Below are positions 1 through 4,865 of a DNA stretch of 6,191 bases, piece by piece; within the stretch, counting starts at the first letter, position 1, and each line of letters starts with the position of its first letter. The position numbers and the translations under genes are program-made. The notes beneath the pieces are model-generated. The model had not been told where the DNA came from. It searched no databases and saw only the letters and a program-made list of their open reading frames with translations. The stretch is from Flavobacteriales bacterium UBA6969 (GTDB taxonomy: Bacteria > Bacteroidota > Bacteroidia > Flavobacteriales_D > Sanyastnellaceae): contig DJYV01000106.1 of assembly GCA_002448555.1 (NCBI GenBank), forward strand, positions 1-6,191, given 5' to 3'.

Positions 1-295
1 CTTGGGTGCAGAAGGAATCAAGATCAACATTGCAGGCCGTGTGAATGGTGCGGAAATTGCGCGATCGGAGTCCTACAAAGAGGGTCGCATTCCATTGCAC
101 ACCTTCCGTGCAGACATCGATTACGCGTTGATGGAAGCGCACACCACCTACGGACGAATCGGCATCAAGTGCTGGATCTGCCGAGGTGAGATTTACGGCA
201 AGAAGGACTTGTCGCCCATCCCACCACAAAAGCAATCGAACGACCGCCGCGGCGGAGGCCGTCAAGGCGGAGGTCGTCGTCGTTCGCGCAACTGA
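1..295 (+). CDS. rpsC: 30S ribosomal protein uS3 (S3), C-terminal part, 5' end outside window
   Basis: uS3 sits in the 30S head at the mRNA entry channel. The window holds the last 97 codons, reading in frame from base 2. The C-terminal S3 domain is clear: LGAEGIKINIAGRVNGAEIA, then GRIPLHTFRADIDY and EAHTTYGRIGIK, all matching the family (E. coli has GRVPLHTLRADIDY and EAHTTYGVIGVK). It is followed by the Bacteroidota-type GEIYGKKDLSP. The last 16 or so residues are a Gly/Arg-rich tail (GGGRQGGGRRRSR), longer in glycine than the E. coli basic tail. Two cysteines lie in CWIC at window residues 57-60. The TGA stop (293-295) is followed at once by an in-frame TAG. rplP starts 15 nt later. Identity is certain; the true start lies upstream of the window. 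Confidence 0.97.
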   Translation, partial: LGAEGIKINIAGRVNGAEIARSESYKEGRIPLHTFRADIDYALMEAHTTYGRIGIKCWICRGEIYGKKDLSPIPPQKQSNDRRGGGRQGGGRRRSRN

Positions 296-310
296 TAGAA
301 GAGTTAGATC

Positions 311-730
311 ATGCTACAGCCGAAAAGAACGAAATTCAGAAAGATGCAAAAGGGCCGGGTACGCGGATTGGCGTACCGCGGAAGCACCTTGGCATATGGA
401 ACATTCGGAATCAAGACGTTGGAGGAAGGATTTATCACTTCACGTCAGATTGAGGCCGCACGTATCGCGATCAACCGCTACATGAAGCGTGAGGGTCAAG
501 TGTGGATTCGAATCTTCCCGGACAAGCCCATCACATCGAAGCCTGCAGAGGTACGTATGGGTAAGGGTAAAGGTGCACCCAGCCACTGGGTTGCTCCCGT
601 CCGTCCTGGTCGATTGATGTTCGAAGTTGACGGTGTTCCAATGGAAACCGCCCAAGAAGCCTTGCGTCTCGGAGCACAGAAGCTGCCCGTGAAGTGCAAG
701 TTTGTCGTACGCCCAGATTATGCAGAGTGA
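311..730 (+). CDS. rplP: 50S ribosomal protein uL16 (L16)
   Basis: uL16 binds 23S rRNA near the peptidyl-transferase centre and the A-site tRNA elbow, and is a late assembly protein. The 139-residue product begins MLQPKRTKFRKM, the invariant L16 N-terminus, so the ATG at 311 is secure. Other hallmarks are RQIEAARIA (about 45-53), WIRIFPDKPIT (65-75) and RMGKGKG (82-88). Arg82 corresponds to the arginine (Arg81 in E. coli) hydroxylated by the YcfD-type oxygenase; whether that happens here is unknown. Length matches the family (E. coli 136). There is no Shine-Dalgarno upstream; position -3 is A. Its TGA stop overlaps the rpmC ATG by one base and is followed in frame by a second TGA. A 7-bp inverted repeat lies near codons 16-23. 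Confidence 0.98.
   Translation: MLQPKRTKFRKMQKGRVRGLAYRGSTLAYGTFGIKTLEEGFITSRQIEAARIAINRYMKREGQVWIRIFPDKPITSKPAEVRMGKGKGAPSHWVAPVRPGRLMFEVDGVPMETAQEALRLGAQKLPVKCKFVVRPDYAE
358..377 (+). other. Inverted repeat / potential RNA hairpin inside rplP start region
   Basis: GGTACGC (358-364) and GCGTACC (371-377) are perfect reverse complements separated by 6 nt (GGATTG). In the mRNA this is a 7-bp, GC-rich stem at codons 16-23 of rplP. It could be incidental to coding for RVRGLAYR. Regulatory meaning is unproven. Confidence 0.35.
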
Positions 731-930
731 TGATTGAAATGACTGAAATCCGACAACTCTCTGACTCCGATTTGCAGGAGCGTATTGAGGTGGAGCGCGA
801 AGCACTCGCGAAACTGCGGTTCAACCACACCGTGGCCGGTTTGGAGTCCACGACCGCTCTCAAATACAAGAAGCGTGATGTTGCGCGCTTGTTGACTGAA
901 TTGAATGCACGTAAGAACGCGAACTCATGA
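730..930 (+). CDS. rpmC: 50S ribosomal protein uL29 (L29)
   Basis: uL29 lies beside uL23 at the polypeptide exit tunnel, where targeting and folding factors dock. The product is a short two-helix protein of 66 residues. EIRQLSDSDLQERI fits the first helix, and KYKKRDVARLLTELNARK the second, matching the family's RRDVARVKTLLNE region. I chose ATG 730 because it overlaps the rplP stop (TGATG), which suggests translational coupling, and gives an N-terminus close to family length. ATG 739 would give 63 residues (MTEIRQLS) and is nearly as plausible. Longer in-frame starts inside rplP add unrelated residues and were dismissed. The TGA stop overlaps the rpsQ start (ATGA). It is the only non-TAA stop in the window without a second stop directly behind it. 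Confidence 0.93.
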   Translation: MIEMTEIRQLSDSDLQERIEVEREALAKLRFNHTVAGLESTTALKYKKRDVARLLTELNARKNANS

Positions 931-1202
931 GCACTGAAAGCACACCATTGGAGCGCAACCTGCGCAAGGAGCGAATTGGCGTTGTCACGTCCAATTCCAT
1001 GACCAAGAGCATCACCGTAACGGTGGAGCGCAAGGAGAAGCACGTCAAGTACGGAAAGTTCGTCAAGAAGACGAGCAAGTTCATGGCGCATGATGAGGCG
1101 GATACTTGCAACATCGGAGATACGGTTCGCATCATGGAGACCCGACCATTGAGCAAGCGCAAGTGCTGGCGATTGGTTGAGGTGATCGAGCGAGCGAAGT
1201 AA
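927..1202 (+). CDS. rpsQ: 30S ribosomal protein uS17 (S17)
   Basis: uS17 is a primary 16S rRNA-binding protein of the 30S body with an OB fold, needed early in assembly. The 91-residue product has RNLRKERIGVVTSNSMTKSI (about 10-29), then KHVKYGKFVKKTSKF, the AHDE motif, CNIGDTVRI and ETRPLSK, ending CWRLVEVIERAK. This is the standard family sequence, with Bacteroidota-like wording. The ATG at 927 overlaps the rpmC stop in an ATGA arrangement, so it is probably read by coupled re-initiation. Its context lacks A at -3, unlike most uncoupled starts here. It ends with TAA and is followed by the longest spacer of the window (34 nt) before rplN. Confidence 0.97.
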   Translation: MSTESTPLERNLRKERIGVVTSNSMTKSITVTVERKEKHVKYGKFVKKTSKFMAHDEADTCNIGDTVRIMETRPLSKRKCWRLVEVIERAK

Positions 1203-1206
1203 TTCT

Positions 1207-1213
1207 GGAGGAG
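1207..1213 (+). promoter_or_regulatory. Orphan Shine-Dalgarno-like GGAGGAG in rpsQ-rplN spacer
   Basis: GGAGGAG is a near-perfect anti-SD complement, but 23 nt separate it from the rplN ATG at 1237, far beyond the usual 5-10 nt. No ATG, GTG or TTG occurs between 1214 and 1236, so it does not serve another start. The sequence is certain; any function is unknown. Confidence 0.3.
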
Positions 1214-1236
1214 TTTAAAGCGAAAGAAATCAGAAG

Positions 1237-1605
1237 ATGATACAACAAGAATCCCGCATGAAGGTGGCTGACAACAGCGGAGCAAAGGAAGTCCTTTGCA
1301 TCCGAGTGTTGGGTGGTACACGTCGGCGATATGCAAGCATCGGGGATACCGTTGTTGTGACTGTCAAGGCAGCCACGCCAAACGGTAACATCAAGAAAGG
1401 CGCCGTCTCGAAAGGGGTGGTAGTCCGTACCAAAAAGGCCGTCCGACGAGCAGACGGGTCGTACATCCGTTTCGACGACAACGCAATCGTGCTGTTGAAC
1501 GCGAACGATGAAATGCGCGGCACCCGAATCTTCGGCCCTGTGGCCCGTGAACTCCGTGAGAAGGACTTCATGAAAATTGTTTCACTTGCCCCTGAGGTAC
1601 TTTAA
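1237..1605 (+). CDS. rplN: 50S ribosomal protein uL14 (L14)
   Basis: uL14 is on the 50S interface, contributes to intersubunit bridges and is the docking site of the silencing factor RsfS in bacteria. The 122-residue product has the full family signature: MIQQESRMKVADNSGAKEV at the N-terminus, IRVLGGTRRRYASIGD, VKKA/VRRADGSYIRFDDNA (about 66-84) and RGTRIFGPVARELR, ending FMKIVSLAPEVL. Length equals the family norm (E. coli 123), and the N-terminus fixes ATG 1237. There is no Shine-Dalgarno at normal distance; A is at -3. A GGAGGAG lies 23 nt upstream. The TAA stop is followed after 10 nt by rplX. Confidence 0.98.
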   Translation: MIQQESRMKVADNSGAKEVLCIRVLGGTRRRYASIGDTVVVTVKAATPNGNIKKGAVSKGVVVRTKKAVRRADGSYIRFDDNAIVLLNANDEMRGTRIFGPVARELREKDFMKIVSLAPEVL

Positions 1606-1607
1606 TT

Positions 1608-1618
1608 CGAAGACCATG
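1608..1618 (+). promoter_or_regulatory. Start context CGAAGACCATG of rplX
   Basis: One of three starts in the window with the pattern CGANNACNATG (the others are at rplR and rpmD), each just after a TAAT. It places A at -3 and -6, the positions favoured in Flavobacterium initiation regions. There is no Shine-Dalgarno. Its role as a translation signal is inferred. Confidence 0.4.
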
Positions 1619-1936
1619 TTTAAGCGAGTAAAAGTCAAAAAAGGAGACACCGTTAAGGTGATTTCAGGCGGAAGCAAAGGCAAGCAGGGAACTGTGATGT
1701 CCGTGGACCGCAAGTCCGATCGCGTGAAGATCGAGGGCATCAACATGGTGAAGAAGCATGTGAAGCCTGGACCGGCCAACCCACAAGGTGGCATCGAAAG
1801 CGTTGAAGCGAGTATTCACATTTCCAATGTGATGGTGGTTGACGCCGCGGGCAACGCGACTCGAGTTGGACGTCGTCGAGGAGACGATGGAAAGCTTGTT
1901 CGTTATTCTAAGAAAACCAATGAAGAACTGAAGTGA
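1616..1936 (+). CDS. rplX: 50S ribosomal protein uL24 (L24)
   Basis: uL24 is an assembly-initiator protein that binds the 5' end of 23S rRNA and lies close to the tunnel exit. The 106-residue product opens with a KOW motif: VKKGDTVKVISGGSKGKQGT (about 7-26), then VKIEGINMVKKHVKP and QGGIESVEASIHISNV, which is the family order. ATG 1616 is chosen because it gives MFKRVKVKKGD directly; an in-frame ATG at 1577 lies inside rplN and would add 13 unrelated residues. The start has A at -3 and -6 and no Shine-Dalgarno. The TGA stop overlaps the rplE ATG by one base and is backed by a second in-frame TGA. Confidence 0.97.
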   Translation: MFKRVKVKKGDTVKVISGGSKGKQGTVMSVDRKSDRVKIEGINMVKKHVKPGPANPQGGIESVEASIHISNVMVVDAAGNATRVGRRRGDDGKLVRYSKKTNEELK

Positions 1937-2484
1937 TGAGTTACGTACCACGACTCCAGACTCAGTACGCTGAGGAAATTGTACCCTCGCTCAAGGAGCG
2001 CTTTGAGTACAAGAGCGTGATGCAGGTACCCCGCGTCACCAAGATTTGCCTGAACCAAGGCCTCGGAAAAGCCATTGCCGACAAGAAGATTGTTGAGTAC
2101 GCAACCGAAGAGATGACACGTGTTGCTGGTCAGAAAGCGGTGAAAACCATTTCGACCAAGGACGTCTCGAACTTCAAGTTGCGTAAGGGCATGCCCATTG
2201 GTGCGCGTGTAACCCTGCGCCGCGAACGCATGTATGAATTTTTGGATCGTTTGATCGCCATTTCATTGCCTCGTACCCGTGATTTCCAGGGGATTAAGGC
2301 CAAGGGATTTGACGGCCGCGGAAACTTCACGTTCGGCGTGAAGGAGCAGGTCATCTTCCCGGAGATCAGCCTCGATGAGGTGAAATTCTTCAACGGAATG
2401 GACATCACGATTGTAACGTCAGCTAATACCGACGAGGAAGCGCAAGCATTGCTCGAAGGATTCGGATTCCCTTTCAAAAAGTAG
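1936..2484 (+). CDS. rplE: 50S ribosomal protein uL5 (L5)
   Basis: uL5 binds 5S rRNA in the central protuberance with uL18 and contacts the P-site tRNA. The 182-residue product contains YKSVMQVPRVTKICLNQGLG (about 26-45), IADKKI, the AGQKAVKT region, FKLRKGMPIGARVTLR (about 80-95), LPRTRDFQGI, FDGRGNFTFGVKEQVIFPEI and the end FGFPFKK, all matching the family. ATG 1936 overlaps the rplX stop (TGATG). A GTG at 1933, one codon earlier, is possible but less likely. Like the other coupled starts it lacks A at -3. It ends with TAG, the only TAG stop in the window, directly followed by TAA. Confidence 0.98.
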   Translation: MSYVPRLQTQYAEEIVPSLKERFEYKSVMQVPRVTKICLNQGLGKAIADKKIVEYATEEMTRVAGQKAVKTISTKDVSNFKLRKGMPIGARVTLRRERMYEFLDRLIAISLPRTRDFQGIKAKGFDGRGNFTFGVKEQVIFPEISLDEVKFFNGMDITIVTSANTDEEAQALLEGFGFPFKK

Positions 2485-2488
2485 TAAG

Positions 2489-2758
2489 ATGGCAAAAGAA
2501 TCAATGAAAGCGCGTGAGCGCAAGCGAGCCAAGATGGTGGCGAAGTACGCTGAGAAGCGTGCCGCATTGAAAGCTGCTGGCGATTGGGAAGGATTGCAGA
2601 AGCTTCCACCAAACAGCGCGGCGGTGCGCATGCACAACCGTTGCCAGATCACGGGCCGTCCCCGCGGTTACATGCGTCAGTTCGGAATTTCCCGCGTGTT
2701 GTTCCGCAAGATGGCGTTGGCTGGGAAGATCCCAGGAGTTAAGAAAGCGAGTTGGTAA
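2489..2758 (+). CDS. rpsN: 30S ribosomal protein uS14 (S14), zinc-free long form
   Basis: uS14 is a late-binding protein of the 30S head near the decoding region. The 89-residue product has MAKESMKARERKRAKMVAKY at the start, then KLPPNSAAVRMHNRCQITGR, GYMRQFGISRVLFR and the invariant ending GKIPGVKKASW. Only one cysteine (in NRCQ) is present, so the CxxC...CxxC zinc site of the short form is absent; this is the longer C-minus type. There is a 4-nt gap to rplE, whose TAGTAA double stop runs up to the start. The context has A at -3 and -6. The TAA stop is followed by a 21-nt spacer. Confidence 0.97.
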   Translation: MAKESMKARERKRAKMVAKYAEKRAALKAAGDWEGLQKLPPNSAAVRMHNRCQITGRPRGYMRQFGISRVLFRKMALAGKIPGVKKASW

Positions 2759-2779
2759 CCCACGAATAGACTGAAGATT

Positions 2780-3178
2780 ATGAATACTGATCCAATCGCA
2801 GATTACCTGACACGCATCCGCAACGCGCAGATGGCTGGTCACAAAGTCGTGGAGATTCCAGCTTCCAACATGAAGAAGGAGATGACCCGAATCTTGTTTG
2901 ACAAGGGGTACATCCTGAATTTTAAGTTCGACGATGCGGGCCACCAAGGCACCATCAAGATTGCCCTGCGTTACGACGGCAAGACCAAGCGTCCTGCCAT
3001 CACAGAATTGCAGCGCGTTTCTACGCCAGGTTTGCGCCAGTACGCCAGCTCGGGAGACCTCCCACGCGTACTGAACGGCCTCGGTGTGTGCATCGTTTCC
3101 ACTTCCAAGGGGTTGATGACAGACAAGGAATGCCGCAAGATGAACATCGGCGGCGAAGTCATTTGCACCGTTTACTGA
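2780..3178 (+). CDS. rpsH: 30S ribosomal protein uS8 (S8)
   Basis: uS8 binds helix 21 of 16S rRNA and organises the central domain of the 30S subunit. In E. coli it also represses translation of the spc operon. The 132-residue product begins MNTDPIADYLTRIRNAQMAG, matching the family's DPIADMLTRIRNGQ. It continues with VEIPASNMKKEMTRIL, the C-terminal RVSTPGLRQY, GLGVCIVSTSKGLMTDKECR and GGEVICTVY. Start ATG 2780 is fixed by this N-terminus; A is at -3 and -6, with no Shine-Dalgarno. The TGA stop is followed directly by TAA. Length is close to E. coli (130). Confidence 0.98.
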   Translation: MNTDPIADYLTRIRNAQMAGHKVVEIPASNMKKEMTRILFDKGYILNFKFDDAGHQGTIKIALRYDGKTKRPAITELQRVSTPGLRQYASSGDLPRVLNGLGVCIVSTSKGLMTDKECRKMNIGGEVICTVY

Positions 3179-3183
3179 TAAGA

Positions 3184-3188
3184 AAGGA
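3184..3188 (+). promoter_or_regulatory. Possible Shine-Dalgarno AAGGA before rplF
   Basis: AAGGA lies 8 nt before the rplF ATG, the only start in the window with an SD-like element at normal spacing. The same start also has A at -3 and -6. In Bacteroidota such elements often contribute little, so function is uncertain. Confidence 0.35.
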
Positions 3189-3196
3189 ATAGCATT

Positions 3197-3748
3197 ATGT
3201 CACGGATAGGAAAAGCACCCATTGCAGTACCCGAAGGCGTCACAGTGACGATCGACGGTGCTTCAATCAAGGTAAAAGGCCCCAAAGGGGAACTGGAGCA
3301 GACCATCGATCCCGAGATCGGTGTGGAGTTGAACGACAATGTTTTGACTTTCACGCGTCCTTCTGACCACAAGGATCACCGCTCAAAGCACGGGTTGTAC
3401 CGCGCCTTGGTGAACAACATGGTGGAAGGCGTATCCAATGGATACACAGTCCGTTTGGAATTGGTTGGTGTCGGTTTCCGCGCCTCTTCTGCTGGACAAG
3501 ATTTGACGTTGGCGCTGGGTTTCAGCCACCAAATCATCTTGCGCTTGCCCGAAGAAATCAAGGTGAAGGCCGAAACAAAAAAAGGGGAGAACCCATACGT
3601 TGAATTGACCTCGCACGACAAGCAGCTCATCGGCACGGTGGCTGCCAAGATTCGCTCGTTGCGCAAGCCCGAGCCTTACAAAGGTAAAGGTGTACGTTAC
3701 GCTGGTGAACAGATTCGTCGCAAGGCTGGTAAGACTGCCGCTAAATAA
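3197..3748 (+). CDS. rplF: 50S ribosomal protein uL6 (L6)
   Basis: uL6 binds 23S rRNA near the sarcin-ricin loop and the factor-binding site. The 183-residue product shows MSRIGKAPIAVPEGVTV at the N-terminus and two tandem L6 alpha-beta domains. The first includes IKVKGPKGELE (about 24-34), GLYRALVNNMVEGVSNGY and LELVGVGFRA. The second includes LALGFSH, LTSHDKQLIGTVAAKIRSLR and the signature PEPYKGKGVRYAGEQIRRKA (about 158-177). It ends in a short Lys-rich tail. Start ATG 3197 is certain. Inside the gene are an 8-bp hairpin (3304-3323) and an A7-G4 run (3577-3587) that fits the A_AAA_AAA slippery pattern in frame. Both are probably incidental. TAA stop; 9 nt to rplR. Confidence 0.98.
   Translation: MSRIGKAPIAVPEGVTVTIDGASIKVKGPKGELEQTIDPEIGVELNDNVLTFTRPSDHKDHRSKHGLYRALVNNMVEGVSNGYTVRLELVGVGFRASSAGQDLTLALGFSHQIILRLPEEIKVKAETKKGENPYVELTSHDKQLIGTVAAKIRSLRKPEPYKGKGVRYAGEQIRRKAGKTAAK
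3304..3323 (+). other. Inverted repeat / potential RNA hairpin inside rplF
   Basis: CATCGATC (3304-3311) can pair with GATCGGTG (3316-3323) around the tetraloop CCGA: eight pairs, one of them G-U. It lies at about codons 36-43 of rplF. No poly-T follows, so it is not a terminator. It may be chance. Confidence 0.3.
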
Positions 3749-3749
3749 T

Positions 3750-3760
3750 CGAGAACAATG
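3750..3760 (+). promoter_or_regulatory. Start context CGAGAACAATG of rplR
   Basis: Second copy of the CGANNACNATG pattern, preceded by the rplF stop in TAAT. It is most like the rpmD copy, and both continue ATGGGAA. A is at -3 and -6, with no Shine-Dalgarno. Function is inferred from recurrence only. Confidence 0.4.
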
Positions 3761-4108
3761 GGAACGAAAAAAACATTCTCACGCAACCGCATTAAGCGCC
3801 GCGTTCGTGGAAAGGTCCACGGCACAGCGGAGTGCCCACGGTTGTCTGTTTTCCGCAGCAACAAGCAGATCTACGCTCAGATCATCGACGACCGCGCAGG
3901 CCGTACGCTGGCTGCAGCGGGTTCATTGGGAGCTGACGATGCGAAAGGCCCGAAGTTGGACCAAGCCGCTTCCGTTGGTAAGATGATCGCAGAGAAGGCC
4001 AAGGCTGCTGGAATTGAATCCGTCGTTTTCGATCGAAACGGCTACTTGTATCACGGCCGGGTGAAAACCCTGGCAGAAGCTGCTCGCGAGGCCGGGCTCA
4101 AATTCTAA
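3758..4108 (+). CDS. rplR: 50S ribosomal protein uL18 (L18)
   Basis: uL18 carries 5S rRNA into the central protuberance together with uL5. The 116-residue product has a basic N-terminus (KKTFSRNRIKRRVRGKVHGT), then PRLSVFRSNKQIYAQIIDD (about 27-45), the family's core 5S-binding strand. It continues with AASVGKMIAEKAKAAGI, VVFDRNGYLYHGRVKTLAEA and the ending AREAGLKF, the standard C-terminus. Length matches E. coli (117). The ATG at 3758 gives the usual N-terminus. Codons 4-6 contain a run of seven A. The TAA stop is followed by rpsE after only 6 nt. Confidence 0.97.
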   Translation: MGTKKTFSRNRIKRRVRGKVHGTAECPRLSVFRSNKQIYAQIIDDRAGRTLAAAGSLGADDAKGPKLDQAASVGKMIAEKAKAAGIESVVFDRNGYLYHGRVKTLAEAAREAGLKF

Positions 4109-4114
4109 GGAAAG

Positions 4115-4654
4115 ATGGAACAACGTCAACAACGAAAAGGACGAGACAACCAGCAGCAATCCCGAACCGGAGATCCGGATTTGAAGGAGCGCTTGGTGGG
4201 TATTAACCGTGTTGCGAAGACCACCAAGGGTGGCCGTACGTTCAGCTTCAGCTCAATCATGGTCGTCGGTGACGAGAAGGGCCGTGTGGGTCACGGATTG
4301 GGCAAGAGCCGTGAGGTGGCAACTGCCATCCAGAAAGGCATCGAGGACGCGAAGAAGAACATGATCGAAGTGCCATTGGTGAACGGAACCATCCCGCACG
4401 CGCAGGAAATGAAGTTCGCCGGAGCGCACGTCATGATTCGCCCTGCATCTCCCGGTACCGGTGTCATCGCCGGTGGTGCGATGCGTGCGGTATTGGAAAG
4501 CGCTGGCATCAAGGACGTACTCGCGAAGTCGTTGGGTTCAAGCAACCCGCACAATGTCGTGAAGGCCACGTTCAATGCATTGCAGGAATTGCGCAGTGCC
4601 AAGGACATCGCTCAATTGCGCGGCATCTCTGTACACAAAGTGTTTAACGGTTAA
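4115..4654 (+). CDS. rpsE: 30S ribosomal protein uS5 (S5)
   Basis: uS5 lies at the mRNA entry side and the 30S neck, and affects decoding accuracy. The 179-residue product has an N-terminal double-stranded RNA-binding-type domain: LKERLVGINRVAKTTKGGRT (about 23-42), whose loop adjoins the spectinomycin site in other bacteria, then FSFSSIMVVGDEKGRVGHG and REVATAIQKGIEDAKKNMI. The C-terminal domain shows RPASPGTGVIAGGAMRAVLE and SSNPHNVVKATFNAL. The loop shows no deletion. The first 20 or so residues are a hydrophilic Gln/Arg-rich extension, making it about 12 residues longer than E. coli S5. AAGGA stands only 3 nt before ATG 4115, too close for a normal SD; A is at -3. TAA stop. Confidence 0.98.
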   Translation: MEQRQQRKGRDNQQQSRTGDPDLKERLVGINRVAKTTKGGRTFSFSSIMVVGDEKGRVGHGLGKSREVATAIQKGIEDAKKNMIEVPLVNGTIPHAQEMKFAGAHVMIRPASPGTGVIAGGAMRAVLESAGIKDVLAKSLGSSNPHNVVKATFNALQELRSAKDIAQLRGISVHKVFNG

Positions 4655-4657
4655 TCT

Positions 4658-4668
4658 CGAATACGATG
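4658..4668 (+). promoter_or_regulatory. Start context CGAATACGATG of rpmD
   Basis: Third copy of CGANNACNATG. It follows the rpsE stop in TAATCT and leads into ATGGGAA as at rplR. A is at -3 and -6, with no Shine-Dalgarno. Functional meaning is inferred. Confidence 0.4.
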
Positions 4669-4845
4669 GGAAAAATCAAAATCACCCAAGTGCGCAGCGC
4701 GATCAACCGCCCCAAGCGTCAGAAGGCCACAATTGAGGCCCTCGGAATTAAGAAATTACACAATCCGGTCGAGCACGAGGCCACACCACAAATTTTGGGC
4801 ATGGTCCAAAAGGTGAGCCACCTTGTCACGGTCGAAGAACTTTAA
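4666..4845 (+). CDS. rpmD: 50S ribosomal protein uL30 (L30)
   Basis: uL30 is a small, non-universal 50S protein; several bacterial lineages have lost it, so its presence is informative. The 59-residue product, read by hand, starts MGKIKITQVRSAINRPKRQK and continues ATIEALGIKKLHNPVEHEAT, then PQILGMVQKVSHLVTVEEL. This matches the L30 core: a first strand ending in the SxINRP turn, a helix with TxxALGIKKLH, then TPQIxGMVxKVxHLV. Its position between rpsE and rplO is the canonical one. ATG 4666 is the only sensible start; length equals the family norm (E. coli 59). It has TAA as stop, and 20 nt to rplO with no visible signal. Confidence 0.97.
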   Translation: MGKIKITQVRSAINRPKRQKATIEALGIKKLHNPVEHEATPQILGMVQKVSHLVTVEEL

Positions 4846-4865
4846 ATCATTAACCAGCATTAGCC

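Noticed and set aside
186..485. Plus-strand open frame across the rpsC-rplP junction
   Set aside because: It overlaps two certain genes in another frame and its translation resembles no protein. Similar shadows at 3690-3986, 4894-5121 and 5778-6032 were dropped.
723..763. CAGAG/CTCTG pairing around the rpmC start
   Set aside because: Five pairs over a loop of about 30 nt is too weak to support start occlusion.
1203..1236. Internal promoter in the longest spacer
   Set aside because: No TTTG / TAnnTTTG pair of the Bacteroidota primary sigma factor is recognisable, and the spacer is only 34 nt.
3280..3290. CCCC-AAA-GGGG mini-hairpin in rplF
   Set aside because: Only four pairs, lies in the conserved KGPKGE codons, and has no T-run, so not a terminator.
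4452..4461. Perfect 10-bp palindrome CCGGTACCGG in rpsE
   Set aside because: It encodes the invariant PGTG segment, and a 10-bp palindrome is expected by chance at this scale; no partner site seen.
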